NCBI GenBank assembly: GCA_018815245.1
Contig: JAHIXK010000010.1
Location: forward strand, 186,001-250,000
From: Gammaproteobacteria bacterium
Lineage (GTDB): Bacteria > Pseudomonadota > Gammaproteobacteria > Burkholderiales > Burkholderiaceae_B
Length of the DNA: 64,000 bases
Direction: 5' to 3'
The notes beneath the pieces are model-generated. The model worked only from the letters and a program-made list of their open reading frames with translations, was not told the DNA's origin and searched no databases. The translations under genes were made by a program, and so were the position numbers. Shown piece by piece: positions 32,604 to 41,021 of this stretch (positions are counted from its first letter, which is position 1; every line of letters begins with the position of its first letter).

Positions 32604-33383
32604 ATGAACAACGGCACACAACCCGGCACCGGGCAACTGATACTGAACAAGGTGCCTGAAGTCACCTTGATGTTTTGGCTCGTCAAAATGATGTCTACCA
32701 CTGTGGGTGAAACTGCGGCGGATTTTCTGAATTTCAACCTGAACTTTGGGCTGACCGCTACTTCGGTGGTGGTGGCAGTTCTCACTGCCCTTGCTTTGGC
32801 TTTCCAGCTTCGTACCGAACGGTATACCCCCTCGGTTTACTGGCTAAGCATTGTGCTGATCAGCGTACTGGGCACTTTGATCACCGATCACCTCACCGAC
32901 AACCTGGGTGTGCCATTGATGGCATCAACCGCAGCCTTCTCGCTGGCGCTTGCCTGCGTGTTTGCCCTGTGGCATCGCCGCGAAGGCACACTGTCCATTC
33001 ACCACATTGACACTCGGGCCAGGGAGTGGTTTTACTGGCTGGCCATTCTGGTCACCTTTGCCTTGGGCACCGCCTCGGGCGACTGGTTCGCTGAAGGCTT
33101 GAATTTGGGCTATGCCAATTCCACCATGGTTTTTGGTGCCCTGATTGCGATGATTGCGATTGCCCGTTTTCGCTTCAACATGAATGCGGTTTGGGCCTTC
33201 TGGCTTGGCTACATTCTTACGCGTCCATTGGGCGCTTCCTTGGGAGATTTATTGTCGCAACCTGCCGTCAATGGTGGTTTGGGCCTGGGTACCACACAAA
33301 CGAGCCTCGTGTTTTTAGCCCTGATTGTGGGCAGTGTGGGCTGTTTCGCATACCAAAACAAAAAACTCAGCCATTCAAAGTAA
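32604..33383 (+). CDS. COG4705-like membrane protein with fourfold repeat (paralogue 1)
   Basis: A 259-residue polytopic protein of unknown function. ATG 32604 follows AAAAGGGG with good spacing. It starts NKVPEVTLMFWLVKMMSTTVGETAAD. Four copies of a [ST/RP]-x-[LV]-G-x4-D element end in Asp at residues 40, 95, 160 and 215 (TTVGETAAD, SVLGTLITD, FALGTASGD, RPLGASLGD). Each copy is followed by a hydrophobic pair, suggesting about eight membrane helices in two halves of 120 residues. The same positions recur in the paralogue at 38664. Membrane acidic residues in repeats suggest ion handling, by inference only. Confidence 0.72.
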   Translation: MNNGTQPGTGQLILNKVPEVTLMFWLVKMMSTTVGETAADFLNFNLNFGLTATSVVVAVLTALALAFQLRTERYTPSVYWLSIVLISVLGTLITDHLTDNLGVPLMASTAAFSLALACVFALWHRREGTLSIHHIDTRAREWFYWLAILVTFALGTASGDWFAEGLNLGYANSTMVFGALIAMIAIARFRFNMNAVWAFWLGYILTRPLGASLGDLLSQPAVNGGLGLGTTQTSLVFLALIVGSVGCFAYQNKKLSHSK

Positions 33384-33455
33384 GTTGCACGGCATGAATC
33401 AAAAACTTTCTTTTCTAATTCAGGGCTAAGTTTTACTGCTCATGATGAATTCATT

Positions 33456-33474
33456 CCGGTTGGGACTCAACCGG
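33456..33474 (+). other. Hairpin upstream of htrA
   Basis: CCGGTTG (33456-33462) and CAACCGG (33468-33474) form a perfect 7-bp stem with a 5-base loop, 34 bp before the protease start. No T-run follows. It could be an operator or a leader structure. Confidence 0.3.
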
Positions 33475-33507
33475 TTAATTGTTGCTACTCATGAAAGGAA
33501 CTAGACA

Positions 33508-34983
33508 ATGACTTCTTCACATTCAAACATGAAACGCCCTTCACGCCTGGTGTTGGCCTTGATTGCAGCAGGCATGCTGGGTGGCGCAGGCGCCACCTAC
33601 TTCAATGGCACCCCGGCCACAGCAGCTTCGCCTTTGGCCAGCCAGGAACAACCGCTCGTTCAAAGCGCAACGTTGCCCGACTTTGCTCAGATCGCGCAGC
33701 GTTACGGTGACACGGTGGTCAACATCAGTGTAAGGGGGCTTAAACAAAATGCGGTGCAACCAGGTATTTCGCCGGACGACCCCTTATTTGATTTCTTCAA
33801 GCGGTTCCCTAACCCCAACGGCCCGGAAAGCAGCCAACAGCAAGGCCCCTTGCCAATATTTGGACAGGGCTCGGGCTTCATTGTATCGCCCGATGGTCTG
33901 ATACTGACCAACGCGCACGTGGTTCGAGAAGCATCGGAAGTGGTGGTCAAGCTGAACAACCGCAAGGAATACCAGGCCACAGTACTGGGCAGTGATCCAA
34001 AAACAGACATTGCCGTGCTGAAAATCGATGCCAAAAATCTTCCAAGTGCGCCGCTGGGCAACCCGAATGAACTGCAGGTCGGAGAGTGGGTTCTGGCCAT
34101 TGGTTCACCCTTTGGCTTTGAAAACAGCGTGACTGCTGGGGTTGTCAGCGCCAAACACAGATCGCTGCCTGACGACAGTTTCGTACCTTTTATTCAAACC
34201 GATGTGGTCGTAAACCCGGGCAATTCGGGCGGCCCCCTGTTTAACTCAAAAGGTGAAGTGGTCGGCATCAACGCGCAAATCTTCAGCCAGACCGGCGGCT
34301 ATCAGGGTTTGTCTTTTGCCATACCGATCGACCTCGCGAACAAGATAAAAACCGAGATTGTCGCCACAGGACAGGCCAGTCATGCCCGCTTGGGGGTTGC
34401 AGTTCAGGAGGTGAATCAAACACTGGCTGATTCGTTCAAACTGGACAAACCCGAGGGTGCACTGGTATCCAGTGTAGACACGGCAAGCCCGGCAGAAAAA
34501 GCTGGTTTGCAAGCTGGCGACATTATTTTGCGTGCAGATGGCAAACCCATTGTGGCTTCCGGCGACTTGCCAGCGCTCATCGGCACTGCAAAACCTGGGC
34601 AAGACATGACACTTGAGATCTGGAGACAGGGTGAGGTACTGAAAAGAACCGCCAGACTGGGCAATATTGACAAAGACATCGTGACCAACGCCCAGAAAAC
34701 AAATGCTGTGGGCGAAGGTCGGCTGGGTTTGGCCTTGCGGCCACTTCAACCCGAAGAACAACGGGAAGCCCAGGTTCAAAACGGCATGTTGGTGGAACAG
34801 GTTCGCGGTTCTGCTGCGCTGGCTGGCGTGCAGCCGGGCGATGTACTGATCGGCATCAACGGTGTTCGGGTCAACAACATTGAACAGATTCAAGACACTG
34901 TAAAACTGGCAAAAAAATCAGTGGCCCTGCTGGTTCAGCGCAATGGCAGGAAAATTTTCCTGCCAGTGAGAATTGTTGGTTGA
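33508..34983 (+). CDS. degP: Periplasmic serine protease of the Do/HtrA family
   Basis: A 491-residue envelope quality-control protease and chaperone. Signal/anchor at about 12-32. The trypsin-like domain has the triad H137 (TNAHVV), D167 (KTDIAVLKID) and S240 (NPGNSGGP). Two PDZ domains follow (about 295-385 and 405-485; LGVAVQEVNQTL and LGLALRPLQPEE open them). AAAGGA stands upstream of ATG 33508. The leftward two-component system ends 11 bp beyond its stop. MucD, DegP and DegQ cannot be separated from sequence alone; the symbol is a family label. Confidence 0.88.
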   Translation: MTSSHSNMKRPSRLVLALIAAGMLGGAGATYFNGTPATAASPLASQEQPLVQSATLPDFAQIAQRYGDTVVNISVRGLKQNAVQPGISPDDPLFDFFKRFPNPNGPESSQQQGPLPIFGQGSGFIVSPDGLILTNAHVVREASEVVVKLNNRKEYQATVLGSDPKTDIAVLKIDAKNLPSAPLGNPNELQVGEWVLAIGSPFGFENSVTAGVVSAKHRSLPDDSFVPFIQTDVVVNPGNSGGPLFNSKGEVVGINAQIFSQTGGYQGLSFAIPIDLANKIKTEIVATGQASHARLGVAVQEVNQTLADSFKLDKPEGALVSSVDTASPAEKAGLQAGDIILRADGKPIVASGDLPALIGTAKPGQDMTLEIWRQGEVLKRTARLGNIDKDIVTNAQKTNAVGEGRLGLALRPLQPEEQREAQVQNGMLVEQVRGSAALAGVQPGDVLIGINGVRVNNIEQIQDTVKLAKKSVALLVQRNGRKIFLPVRIVG

Positions 34984-34994
34984 TTAAAACAGAA

Positions 34995-36320
34995 TCAGGG
35001 CTTGGGGTGCTTATTGAAAAATACCTTCACCACAAGTCCTGAGGCAAATCTTGCGGAATCATGCAATTCAATTTTTCCATCAAAACGATCCACCAGCCCT
35101 TTGACAATCGCAAGCCCCAAGCCTGAACCTGTTTGTTCAAGCCCGGATACACGAAAGAAAGGATCAAACACCCGCTGGCGATCCGCTTGCGCGATACCGG
35201 GCCCGTTGTCTTCCACGGTGAACACCACCCAGCCCATCTCGTGATGAATGCCAAGGTCAACCACGCCGCCAGCATTGTTGTACCGAATGGCGTTATCTAC
35301 CAGGTTTCGAACAATCAGCAACACTTCGGTTTCTTCGGCGTGAACCACTGCATCTTGTGTTGTCTCGCCCATGCCCAAATCAATACCCTTTGCCTGAGCC
35401 ATAGGCAGAGCGTCCTCCAGCACGTGGGTACACACCCCAAGCAAAGAAATAGGACCACGCTCAACAACCGGATTGCTTTGCGCCCGGGCCATGCTGAGCA
35501 ATTGACCCAACAAGCGCCGGCTTCTGTCAATGCCTTTTTGCAAACGGATAATTCGCTCGCGCGCCTCGGGATTTAACTCACAGGCTTCCAAACGCTCAGC
35601 TTGCAAAGACAATGCCGCGATTGGGGAACGCAGTTCATGCGCCGCATCGGCGAGAAATCGCTGCTGTGCCTGAACCGACTGGGCCACCCGCTCAAACAGT
35701 CGGTTGATGGCATGAACAAAAGGTTGAATTTCCTGGGGCAGACCTTTTTCTGGAACTGCATGCAACTCCAAATCCCCACGGGAATCGATTTCCCTGGCCA
35801 ACACACCGATAGGACGGAATATTTTTTGAACCAACCAGGTCACCAACAAAATGAGAATGGGCACCAGAACCAGCAATGGCAAAAGTGTACGAATGGCGCT
35901 GTCATTGGCAATTTCGTCACGCAACTCTGTTTTCTGCAGAAGGGCTATTCGAGACAGGTCAGGCAAAGTTCGAATGAAAGCCCTATACTTCGCGCCCGTT
36001 TGGTCAAGTGTATGCAATCCATCTGGCAGGCCGAACAAAACCGGGTCTGCAACTGGATTCAAATTCAAAATCAGCAAATCGGAATCCGCATCACTGCCGC
36101 GGTTGCCATTCACAAGAATAATTTCGTCTGCGGAAGGAACGTGATCAATCAGTGACGCGGTCTGCCTCAGGCTTTCGTCTTGCAGCTCATGGGCTTCATC
36201 GAAAGCAAACACGAACGACAGCGCCCCGGTAACCACGGCCACCAGCAGTATGGCCGCTGAAAGGTACACCGACAGCCAAAACTGGATCGACTTGTTTAAC
36301 TGCTTTTTTGAACCATCCAA
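34995..36320 (-). CDS. Sensor histidine kinase (QseC/TctE-like)
   Basis: A 441-residue inner-membrane kinase: membrane helices at about 14-38 and 145-165, a periplasmic segment of about 100 residues, then HAMP. H-box FLADAAHELRSPIAALSLQAE, N-box VRNLVDNAIRYNNAGG, G1 VEDNGPGIA, and G2 GSGLGLAIV are present. The start is TTG 36320, with GAGGGG six bases upstream. It overlaps the regulator by 25 bp. It sits beside htrA and a PepSY gene, suggesting envelope or cation stress, but the signal cannot be deduced. Confidence 0.87.
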   Translation of the reverse strand: MDGSKKQLNKSIQFWLSVYLSAAILLVAVVTGALSFVFAFDEAHELQDESLRQTASLIDHVPSADEIILVNGNRGSDADSDLLILNLNPVADPVLFGLPDGLHTLDQTGAKYRAFIRTLPDLSRIALLQKTELRDEIANDSAIRTLLPLLVLVPILILLVTWLVQKIFRPIGVLAREIDSRGDLELHAVPEKGLPQEIQPFVHAINRLFERVAQSVQAQQRFLADAAHELRSPIAALSLQAERLEACELNPEARERIIRLQKGIDRSRRLLGQLLSMARAQSNPVVERGPISLLGVCTHVLEDALPMAQAKGIDLGMGETTQDAVVHAEETEVLLIVRNLVDNAIRYNNAGGVVDLGIHHEMGWVVFTVEDNGPGIAQADRQRVFDPFFRVSGLEQTGSGLGLAIVKGLVDRFDGKIELHDSARFASGLVVKVFFNKHPKP

Positions 36321-36961
36321 CCCACACCCCTCACATTCTTGATTGAATCAGCACCCAGTTTTTTGCGCAAGGCATGGATCAAAAACTCGATTGCGTTGCT
36401 TTCCACTTCCTCACCCCAGCCATACACCCTGTCCTCAAGATCGGCACGAGACAGTATGGCACCAGGGCGAATCAAAAGTGCATGTAGCAAGGCATGCTCG
36501 CGATTGCTAAGTTGTACTGCTTCGCAAGCTGTTCGCCAAGCCTGCCGGGTTGCCGGATCCAGGCTCAACACTCCGTTTCCCATCACTGGCGCGGCGGCGC
36601 CTGATTTGCGGCGCACCACGGCGCGAATGCGGGCAAACAGTTCCGCCATTTCAAAAGGCTTTAACAGATAGTCGTCTGCACCGTGGTCCAGCCCCTGGAT
36701 GCGGTCAGACAACTGGTCGCGGGCCGAGACTATCAAGGCAGGCACCTCATTGTTGCCACTGCGAATGGTTTTAAGCACTTCAATACCGTCTTTCTGCGGC
36801 AAGCCCAGATCAAGTAACACCAAATCGTAGTGCTGCGTTTTCAAGGCACTGAGCGCCGTTTCGCCTGTCTTGACCCAATCCACAGCATAAGACGCATCTT
36901 TCAATGCATCCTGCACCTCTTCCCCAATCATGGGATCGTCTTCAACCAACAGCACGCGCAT
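36296..36961 (-). CDS. OmpR-family response regulator (QseB/PmrA-like)
   Basis: A 221-residue two-domain regulator. Receiver: VEDD acidic pair, phospho-acceptor in LVLLDLGLPQKDG, conserved Ser/Ala in IVSARD, Lys in LLKPFEM. Output: OmpR winged helix (LSNREHALLHALLIRPGAILSR to IKNVRGVGWMVQ). It is cotranscribed with the kinase (25-bp overlap). A PepSY gene lies 178 bp upstream on the same strand, an arrangement known in PmrAB/CopRS-type loci where a PepSY protein is part of the regulon. Confidence 0.88.
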   Translation of the reverse strand: MRVLLVEDDPMIGEEVQDALKDASYAVDWVKTGETALSALKTQHYDLVLLDLGLPQKDGIEVLKTIRSGNNEVPALIVSARDQLSDRIQGLDHGADDYLLKPFEMAELFARIRAVVRRKSGAAAPVMGNGVLSLDPATRQAWRTACEAVQLSNREHALLHALLIRPGAILSRADLEDRVYGWGEEVESNAIEFLIHALRKKLGADSIKNVRGVGWMVQKSS

Positions 36962-37102
36962 TGGAATTTTCCTTTTTAATTACCATCAACACCATAGCAA
37001 CCGCAGCAAAAATGGCACCTGTATCAAGATTGAGATTTCAAAGAATTGGCAAGGCTTTTATCAGATAAAACAGGAACCATTGCATCTTGTACCCAAACAC
37101 TT

Positions 37103-37126
37103 GGGCATGGCTCCTTGTCCATGCCC
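37103..37126. terminator. Hairpin after the PepSY gene
   Basis: GGGCATGG (37103-37110) and CCATGCCC (37119-37126) form a perfect 8-bp stem with an 8-base loop, 13 bp past the PepSY stop. There is no T-run, so it may only weaken readthrough into the two-component genes. Confidence 0.4.
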
Positions 37127-37139
37127 TGGTTCACGCAGA

Positions 37140-37481
37140 TTAGTCGTCATCTTCCTCGCCATCTGCTTGATCAAGCTTTGATGACAACACCTTGGCACTG
37201 GCTGCATCGACTTTGACGTCATACACCTTGAGGTCTGCGGTGACTACCTCAACGTCATAAACCGGGTTCCCGGTTGCCTGTTTCTCAAGCTCAACCTGAA
37301 CAGCTTTACCACCCGCGTGTTTTTCAGCGGCCTCGATTGCATGGATCAAGGTGACCTTGGCCTTTGAAAACAACGCCACAGCATCGTTGGGTGGTGGCTC
37401 CTTGTTCGCAAAAGCAAGGTTTCCTCCGGCAATCGCACTTGCTGTGACAAGCAACGCGGCAAACAAGTTTCTCTGTTTCAT
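37140..37481 (-). CDS. Periplasmic PepSY-domain protein
   Basis: A 113-residue exported protein: signal peptide ending NLAFA, then one PepSY domain (KVTLIHAIEAAEKHAGGKAVQVELEKQ; VYDVEVVTADLKVYDVKVDAASAKVL). The C-terminus is very acidic (DQADGEEDDD). PepSY proteins bind or inhibit peptidases, and small exported ones often accompany OmpR-type two-component systems, as here. It is transcribed divergently from the permease at 37583 across a 101-bp gap that should hold both promoters. Confidence 0.82.
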   Translation of the reverse strand: MKQRNLFAALLVTASAIAGGNLAFANKEPPPNDAVALFSKAKVTLIHAIEAAEKHAGGKAVQVELEKQATGNPVYDVEVVTADLKVYDVKVDAASAKVLSSKLDQADGEEDDD

Positions 37482-37582
37482 GATTTCACTCCGTGGTTTA
37501 ATGCCGATGAAGCGGAATTGCTTTCGACGGTTCCACTTTGCCCATCCAAACTTAGCGCAACATTAGTTTAATCACTCAAGCC

Positions 37583-38626
37583 ATGACATCCACAAACTTT
37601 CCACCCGCTGCTCCTGAGTTTTCAACAACTCGCGCAATCGTTGTTGTTTTGTGGGTTTGTGCGTTCTGGTTCTCGGTCCTTGCGCTGCACCTTACCCCTG
37701 CTGTTTTTGCAATCCTGATTACTTATGGTTCCACAAGCCGTTTGGCCCGCCACCTGAAAACCTGGCGACCAAGTCTTCGCCACACGGAGGGAATTGCGCT
37801 ACTGTTTGTGTTGTCTGTACTGGGATTGGGATTTGGTACGGCTTTGGAATACGTGGTGGAGTCGAGTAAGTCCACAGCAGGCTTGCCTGCGCTGCTTGAA
37901 CGCTTGTCACAGGTACTGGATCAATTGCGCCTTGCTTTGCCTGCAGCCTTGTCGGCTCATTTGCCGGCATCGATCGATGCAGTTCGTGCCACAGCGACAA
38001 CATGGCTTCAAAACCATGCCGGTCAGCTTCAAACTTGGGGAGGACATACCATTCGCGGGGTGGGTTATGTTCTTGCCGGGGCAGTTGTAGGTGGCCTGCT
38101 TAGCATTCAACTGCCTGCAACAAAAAGTGAACATACAGATAAACCATTGCCAAGGTTGATTCGGCAACGATTTGATGAGTTGATCGAAAGCTTTACTCAC
38201 ATTGTGTTCGCACAATTCAAAATATCAACTGTCAACACATTGGCCACCGCCATTCTTTTGCTCGGGGTATTGCCCGCATTGGGTACACCTATTCCTTTGG
38301 CAGGCACACTCGTTGGTATTACTTTCGTTGCGGGTTTGATACCGATCGTGGGCAATCTTGTGTCCAATTCCATCATTGTTGCAATCGCCATAAGCCAATC
38401 GCTGACCATGGCAACTTTGGCACTAGTGTGGCTGGTACTAATTCATAAGGTTGAATATTTTCTGAATGCCCATATTATTGGCTCCCGCATTCGCTCAAAA
38501 GCCTGGGAGCTGTTACTCATCATGCTGGTGATGGAAGCACTTTTCGGTTTGGCAGGTTTGGTTACAGCGCCAGTTCTGTACGCGCAAATCAAGAACACCC
38601 TGTACGCGCAGGGCTGGCTTGACTAA
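37583..38626 (+). CDS. AI-2E/PerM-family membrane permease
   Basis: A 347-residue inner-membrane protein with about eight helices. The family pattern is visible: an N-terminal helix pair, a long soluble stretch (about 95-160), then ISTVNTLATAILLLGVLPALG and LIPIVGNLVSNSIIVAIAI. The C-terminal part HKVEYFLNAHIIGSRIRSKAWELLLIMLVMEALFGLAGLVTAPV (outline) is the best conserved block. The family (formerly UPF0118) includes TqsA and Na+/H+ antiporters. The actual substrate here is unknown. Confidence 0.82.
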   Translation: MTSTNFPPAAPEFSTTRAIVVVLWVCAFWFSVLALHLTPAVFAILITYGSTSRLARHLKTWRPSLRHTEGIALLFVLSVLGLGFGTALEYVVESSKSTAGLPALLERLSQVLDQLRLALPAALSAHLPASIDAVRATATTWLQNHAGQLQTWGGHTIRGVGYVLAGAVVGGLLSIQLPATKSEHTDKPLPRLIRQRFDELIESFTHIVFAQFKISTVNTLATAILLLGVLPALGTPIPLAGTLVGITFVAGLIPIVGNLVSNSIIVAIAISQSLTMATLALVWLVLIHKVEYFLNAHIIGSRIRSKAWELLLIMLVMEALFGLAGLVTAPVLYAQIKNTLYAQGWLD

Positions 38627-38663
38627 AACACCAGCACCCACCTACCCACCAAGACAAAGTGTT

Positions 38664-39437
38664 TCAATGCGATTTTGAACTGGCCTTTTGTTTGAATGCC
38701 AACAGGCAGACCACAATAAAACCCAACAATACTGCTGATGCAGTGTAGCGACTTAGCGCGAGACCACCCATGTCAACGGGCTTGTCCAGATAATCACCCA
38801 CCACAGCCCCAAGGGGTCGGGTCAATACAAATGCAAGCCAAAACAGGATCGTTCTTGACACGCTGGTGAAGAAGTAAAGGCCAACCACGATCGCCAAGAG
38901 ACCACTGAACACCATTGCTCCACCTGTGTAGCCCAAACCAGCGGTGTCGGCGGTCCAATCGCCTAGCGCCGTGCCAAGCGTTTGAGAAAACATGATGGTG
39001 ACCCAGTAAAACATTTCGGCTTTGGGCGTGTTCACCGAACTGACAGACACAGTGCCCATTGTGCGGTACCAGGCAAACAGGGACACAATCAACAAGGTGG
39101 ACAAAATTGCAGTTCCGCCCGCATAACCCACACCCAGCGACCTGTCTGCAAAATCTGCAAGCGTGGTTCCCACCGTGGTGGTGGCGATGATGGTGGTCCA
39201 ATACAGAAATGGGTGGAATCGATCAGCCTTGATTTGTGCCGCCACTGCGACGATGAAAATAATCGCAAAAATTACCGTCCCCATCAGGTAGCCCAGATTC
39301 ATAGACATAGACACGGCATCACCCCCTGTTTCACCCAGGGTCGTGGCCGCAATCTTGATGATCCAGAATAACAGCGTTACTTCGGGCACTTTGCTCAAGG
39401 CCTCTTTGGCTGTCTTGTTCAAGTCGTTTTCATGCAT
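38664..39437 (-). CDS. COG4705-like membrane protein with fourfold repeat (paralogue 2)
   Basis: A 257-residue paralogue of the 32604 gene. It starts LSKVPEVTLLFWIIKIAATTLGETGGD. The four Asp-ending elements TTLGETGGD, TTVGTTLAD, QTLGTALGD and RPLGAVVGD end at residues 40, 95, 160 and 215, exactly as in the paralogue. About eight membrane helices are expected. The gene is divergent from the Mn-riboswitch-controlled exporter gene. Function unknown; cation transport is a reasonable but unproven guess. Confidence 0.72.
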   Translation of the reverse strand: MHENDLNKTAKEALSKVPEVTLLFWIIKIAATTLGETGGDAVSMSMNLGYLMGTVIFAIIFIVAVAAQIKADRFHPFLYWTTIIATTTVGTTLADFADRSLGVGYAGGTAILSTLLIVSLFAWYRTMGTVSVSSVNTPKAEMFYWVTIMFSQTLGTALGDWTADTAGLGYTGGAMVFSGLLAIVVGLYFFTSVSRTILFWLAFVLTRPLGAVVGDYLDKPVDMGGLALSRYTASAVLLGFIVVCLLAFKQKASSKSH

Positions 39438-39522
39438 ACCCGTATTCTCCCCTTCACGTTCATCAATGTCTGAAACACTTCGGTAAATTTTGAAATCCTG
39501 ACAATTCCGGTTAACATAACAA

Positions 39523-39690
39523 CACTCATTGGGGAGTAGCCTCCTTTTCTTCTTAGAGAAGGGCTTGTATCAACATACTTGGCCATCAGGCCATGGTGCA
39601 AGCGGTTTCCATACTTGGCAAGACCTTTGACTGCATCGCCACCGCTTCGGCCTAGGTGGCATGTAGTCATTGGTTTCTCAGGCCGTGGAA
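39523..39690 (+). ncRNA. yybP-ykoY manganese riboswitch
   Basis: The leader holds the two diagnostic loops of the yybP-ykoY family: TTGGGGAGTAGCC at about 39529-39541 and TCAACATACTTGGCC at about 39570-39584. These form the docked L1/L3 Mn2+ site. Further helices (GGCCATCAGGCC; GCCACCGCTTCGGCCTAGGTGGC) follow. In E. coli this riboswitch turns on mntP and alx at high Mn. Here the exporter-like gene begins 8 bp beyond, so control could act on translation initiation, since the ribosome site lies at the 3' edge. Confidence 0.92.
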
Positions 39691-39697
39691 TTTTTAA

Positions 39698-40276
39698 ATG
39701 GAAGCTTTTCTCGTATCCACCGGCGTTGTGGCGCTGGCTGAAGTCGGTGATAAAACCCAACTGCTCGCCTTATTGCTCGCCGCACGTTTCAAAAAACCCG
39801 TTCCCATCATTTTCGGAATCCTTTTTGCTACTTTGCTGAACCACGGTTTGGCTGGTGCAGTGGGCGGATGGGTAACTGCGAATGTTGAGGCAGGTACCTT
39901 GAAATGGATTTTGGGCATGTCCTTTTTGGCGATGGCCGTGTGGGTGTTGATCCCCGACAAACTGGAAGAATCCGAGGTGTCTTTCGCCAGCAAGCTGGGG
40001 ATTTTCGGCACCACCTTTGTTGCCTTCTTTCTGGCGGAGATGGGTGACAAAACCCAAATCGCCACGGTGGCCATGGCCGCACACTATTCCAGTGTTCTCT
40101 GGGTGGTGCTTGGCACCACACTGGGCATGTTGATCGCCAATATTCCAGCCGTGTTGCTGGGCGACAAGCTGACACGGAAAATTCCAATTCGCTGGGTGCA
40201 CGTGGGTGCAGCCATTTTGTTTGCCTTGCTGGGTGTCATCACGCTCACCGGGCTGGGAGACAAACTTGTTTTCTGA
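39698..40276 (+). CDS. Gdt1/UPF0016 (MneA-like) manganese exporter
   Basis: A 192-residue membrane protein with two halves, each carrying the family motif E-x-G-D-[KR]-[TS]: LAEVGDKTQLLALLLAARFK (about 13-32) and LAEMGDKTQIATVAMAA (about 109-125). Each half has three helices. Gdt1/UPF0016 proteins exchange Ca2+/Mn2+ for protons, and bacterial MneA exports Mn2+. The upstream Mn riboswitch strongly supports Mn efflux. The stop overlaps the start of the PAP2 gene by 11 bp. Confidence 0.92.
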   Translation: MEAFLVSTGVVALAEVGDKTQLLALLLAARFKKPVPIIFGILFATLLNHGLAGAVGGWVTANVEAGTLKWILGMSFLAMAVWVLIPDKLEESEVSFASKLGIFGTTFVAFFLAEMGDKTQIATVAMAAHYSSVLWVVLGTTLGMLIANIPAVLLGDKLTRKIPIRWVHVGAAILFALLGVITLTGLGDKLVF

Positions 40277-41021
40277 AAACCGCGTTCGCACCCAACACTG
40301 GGCAGCCTGGGCGCTGCTGGGCTTTCTGGTTGTGCTGCTCAATCGCTACACGGAATGGGACCAGGCAATTTCCAGCATGTTCTTTGACCGCGCAACCAAT
40401 GTGTTTCCGCTTAAACAAAACCATTTATTAAACCTGTTGTTTCATGAGGGCCTGCGCTGGCTGGCTGCAACAATGTGGCTGGGTTTTCTGCTGGGGCCGT
40501 GGCTACTCAAGAAAGAACAGCGTTGCTGGGGGGAAGTTTTTTTCATCCTGCTGGTCAGCCTCTTGGCAGCGCTGGTGGTGAGCGTCCTGAAATCCATGTC
40601 AGCGCATAGTTGCCCTTGGGATCTTGCGCTGTACGGTGGAACAGCCGACCATTTTCGGCTGTTTCAAGACACCCGTGCCCTTGCAATACCTGGCCCCGGG
40701 AAGTGTTTCCCCAGTGGACATGCTTGCACTGCATTCATGTGGATTGTGCTGCTTTACAGCCCCATGCCGTGGCTAAAACGGCACCGCGCCACTGTGGCCA
40801 TTGCCTTGCTGCTGCTGGCTGGGTTGGCCGGCGGTGTGCAAATTGCCAAGGGAGCCCACTTCCCCAGCCATGTACTTGCCACCGCCTGGCTGTGCTGGGG
40901 CGTTACTTTGCTTGCTGTTGCCGTTCGAAATACCCTTTCACGGCACTGGTTCGTTGGGTACACACCGAACTTTCCACCTCAAAGGTCAACATCAGGGAAC
41001 AAAATAGATCGTCGTGGGTGA
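40266..41021 (+). CDS. PAP2-family membrane phosphatase
   Basis: A 251-residue inner-membrane phosphatase with about six helices. The start is TTG 40266 with GGGAG six to seven bases upstream; it overlaps the Gdt1 stop. PAP2 motifs are altered: KSMSAHSCPW (Cys in place of Arg in KX6RP), CFPSGHACTAF (motif 2 intact) and GAHFPSH (His in place of the final Asp). The CPWDL...GG and GAHFxSH variants are typical of a PAP2 subgroup near lipid A genes. With the convergent eptA it could remodel lipid A or recycle undecaprenyl phosphate. The last 119 bp are antisense to eptA. Confidence 0.82.
   Translation: MFSENRVRTQHWAAWALLGFLVVLLNRYTEWDQAISSMFFDRATNVFPLKQNHLLNLLFHEGLRWLAATMWLGFLLGPWLLKKEQRCWGEVFFILLVSLLAALVVSVLKSMSAHSCPWDLALYGGTADHFRLFQDTRALAIPGPGKCFPSGHACTAFMWIVLLYSPMPWLKRHRATVAIALLLLAGLAGGVQIAKGAHFPSHVLATAWLCWGVTLLAVAVRNTLSRHWFVGYTPNFPPQRSTSGNKIDRRG

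Noticed and set aside
40266-41021. PAP2 protein as an inactive enzyme because of Cys for Arg and His for Asp changes
   Set aside because: The CPWDL and GAHFxSH variants are shared by a whole PAP2 subgroup, so they do not by themselves show loss of function.
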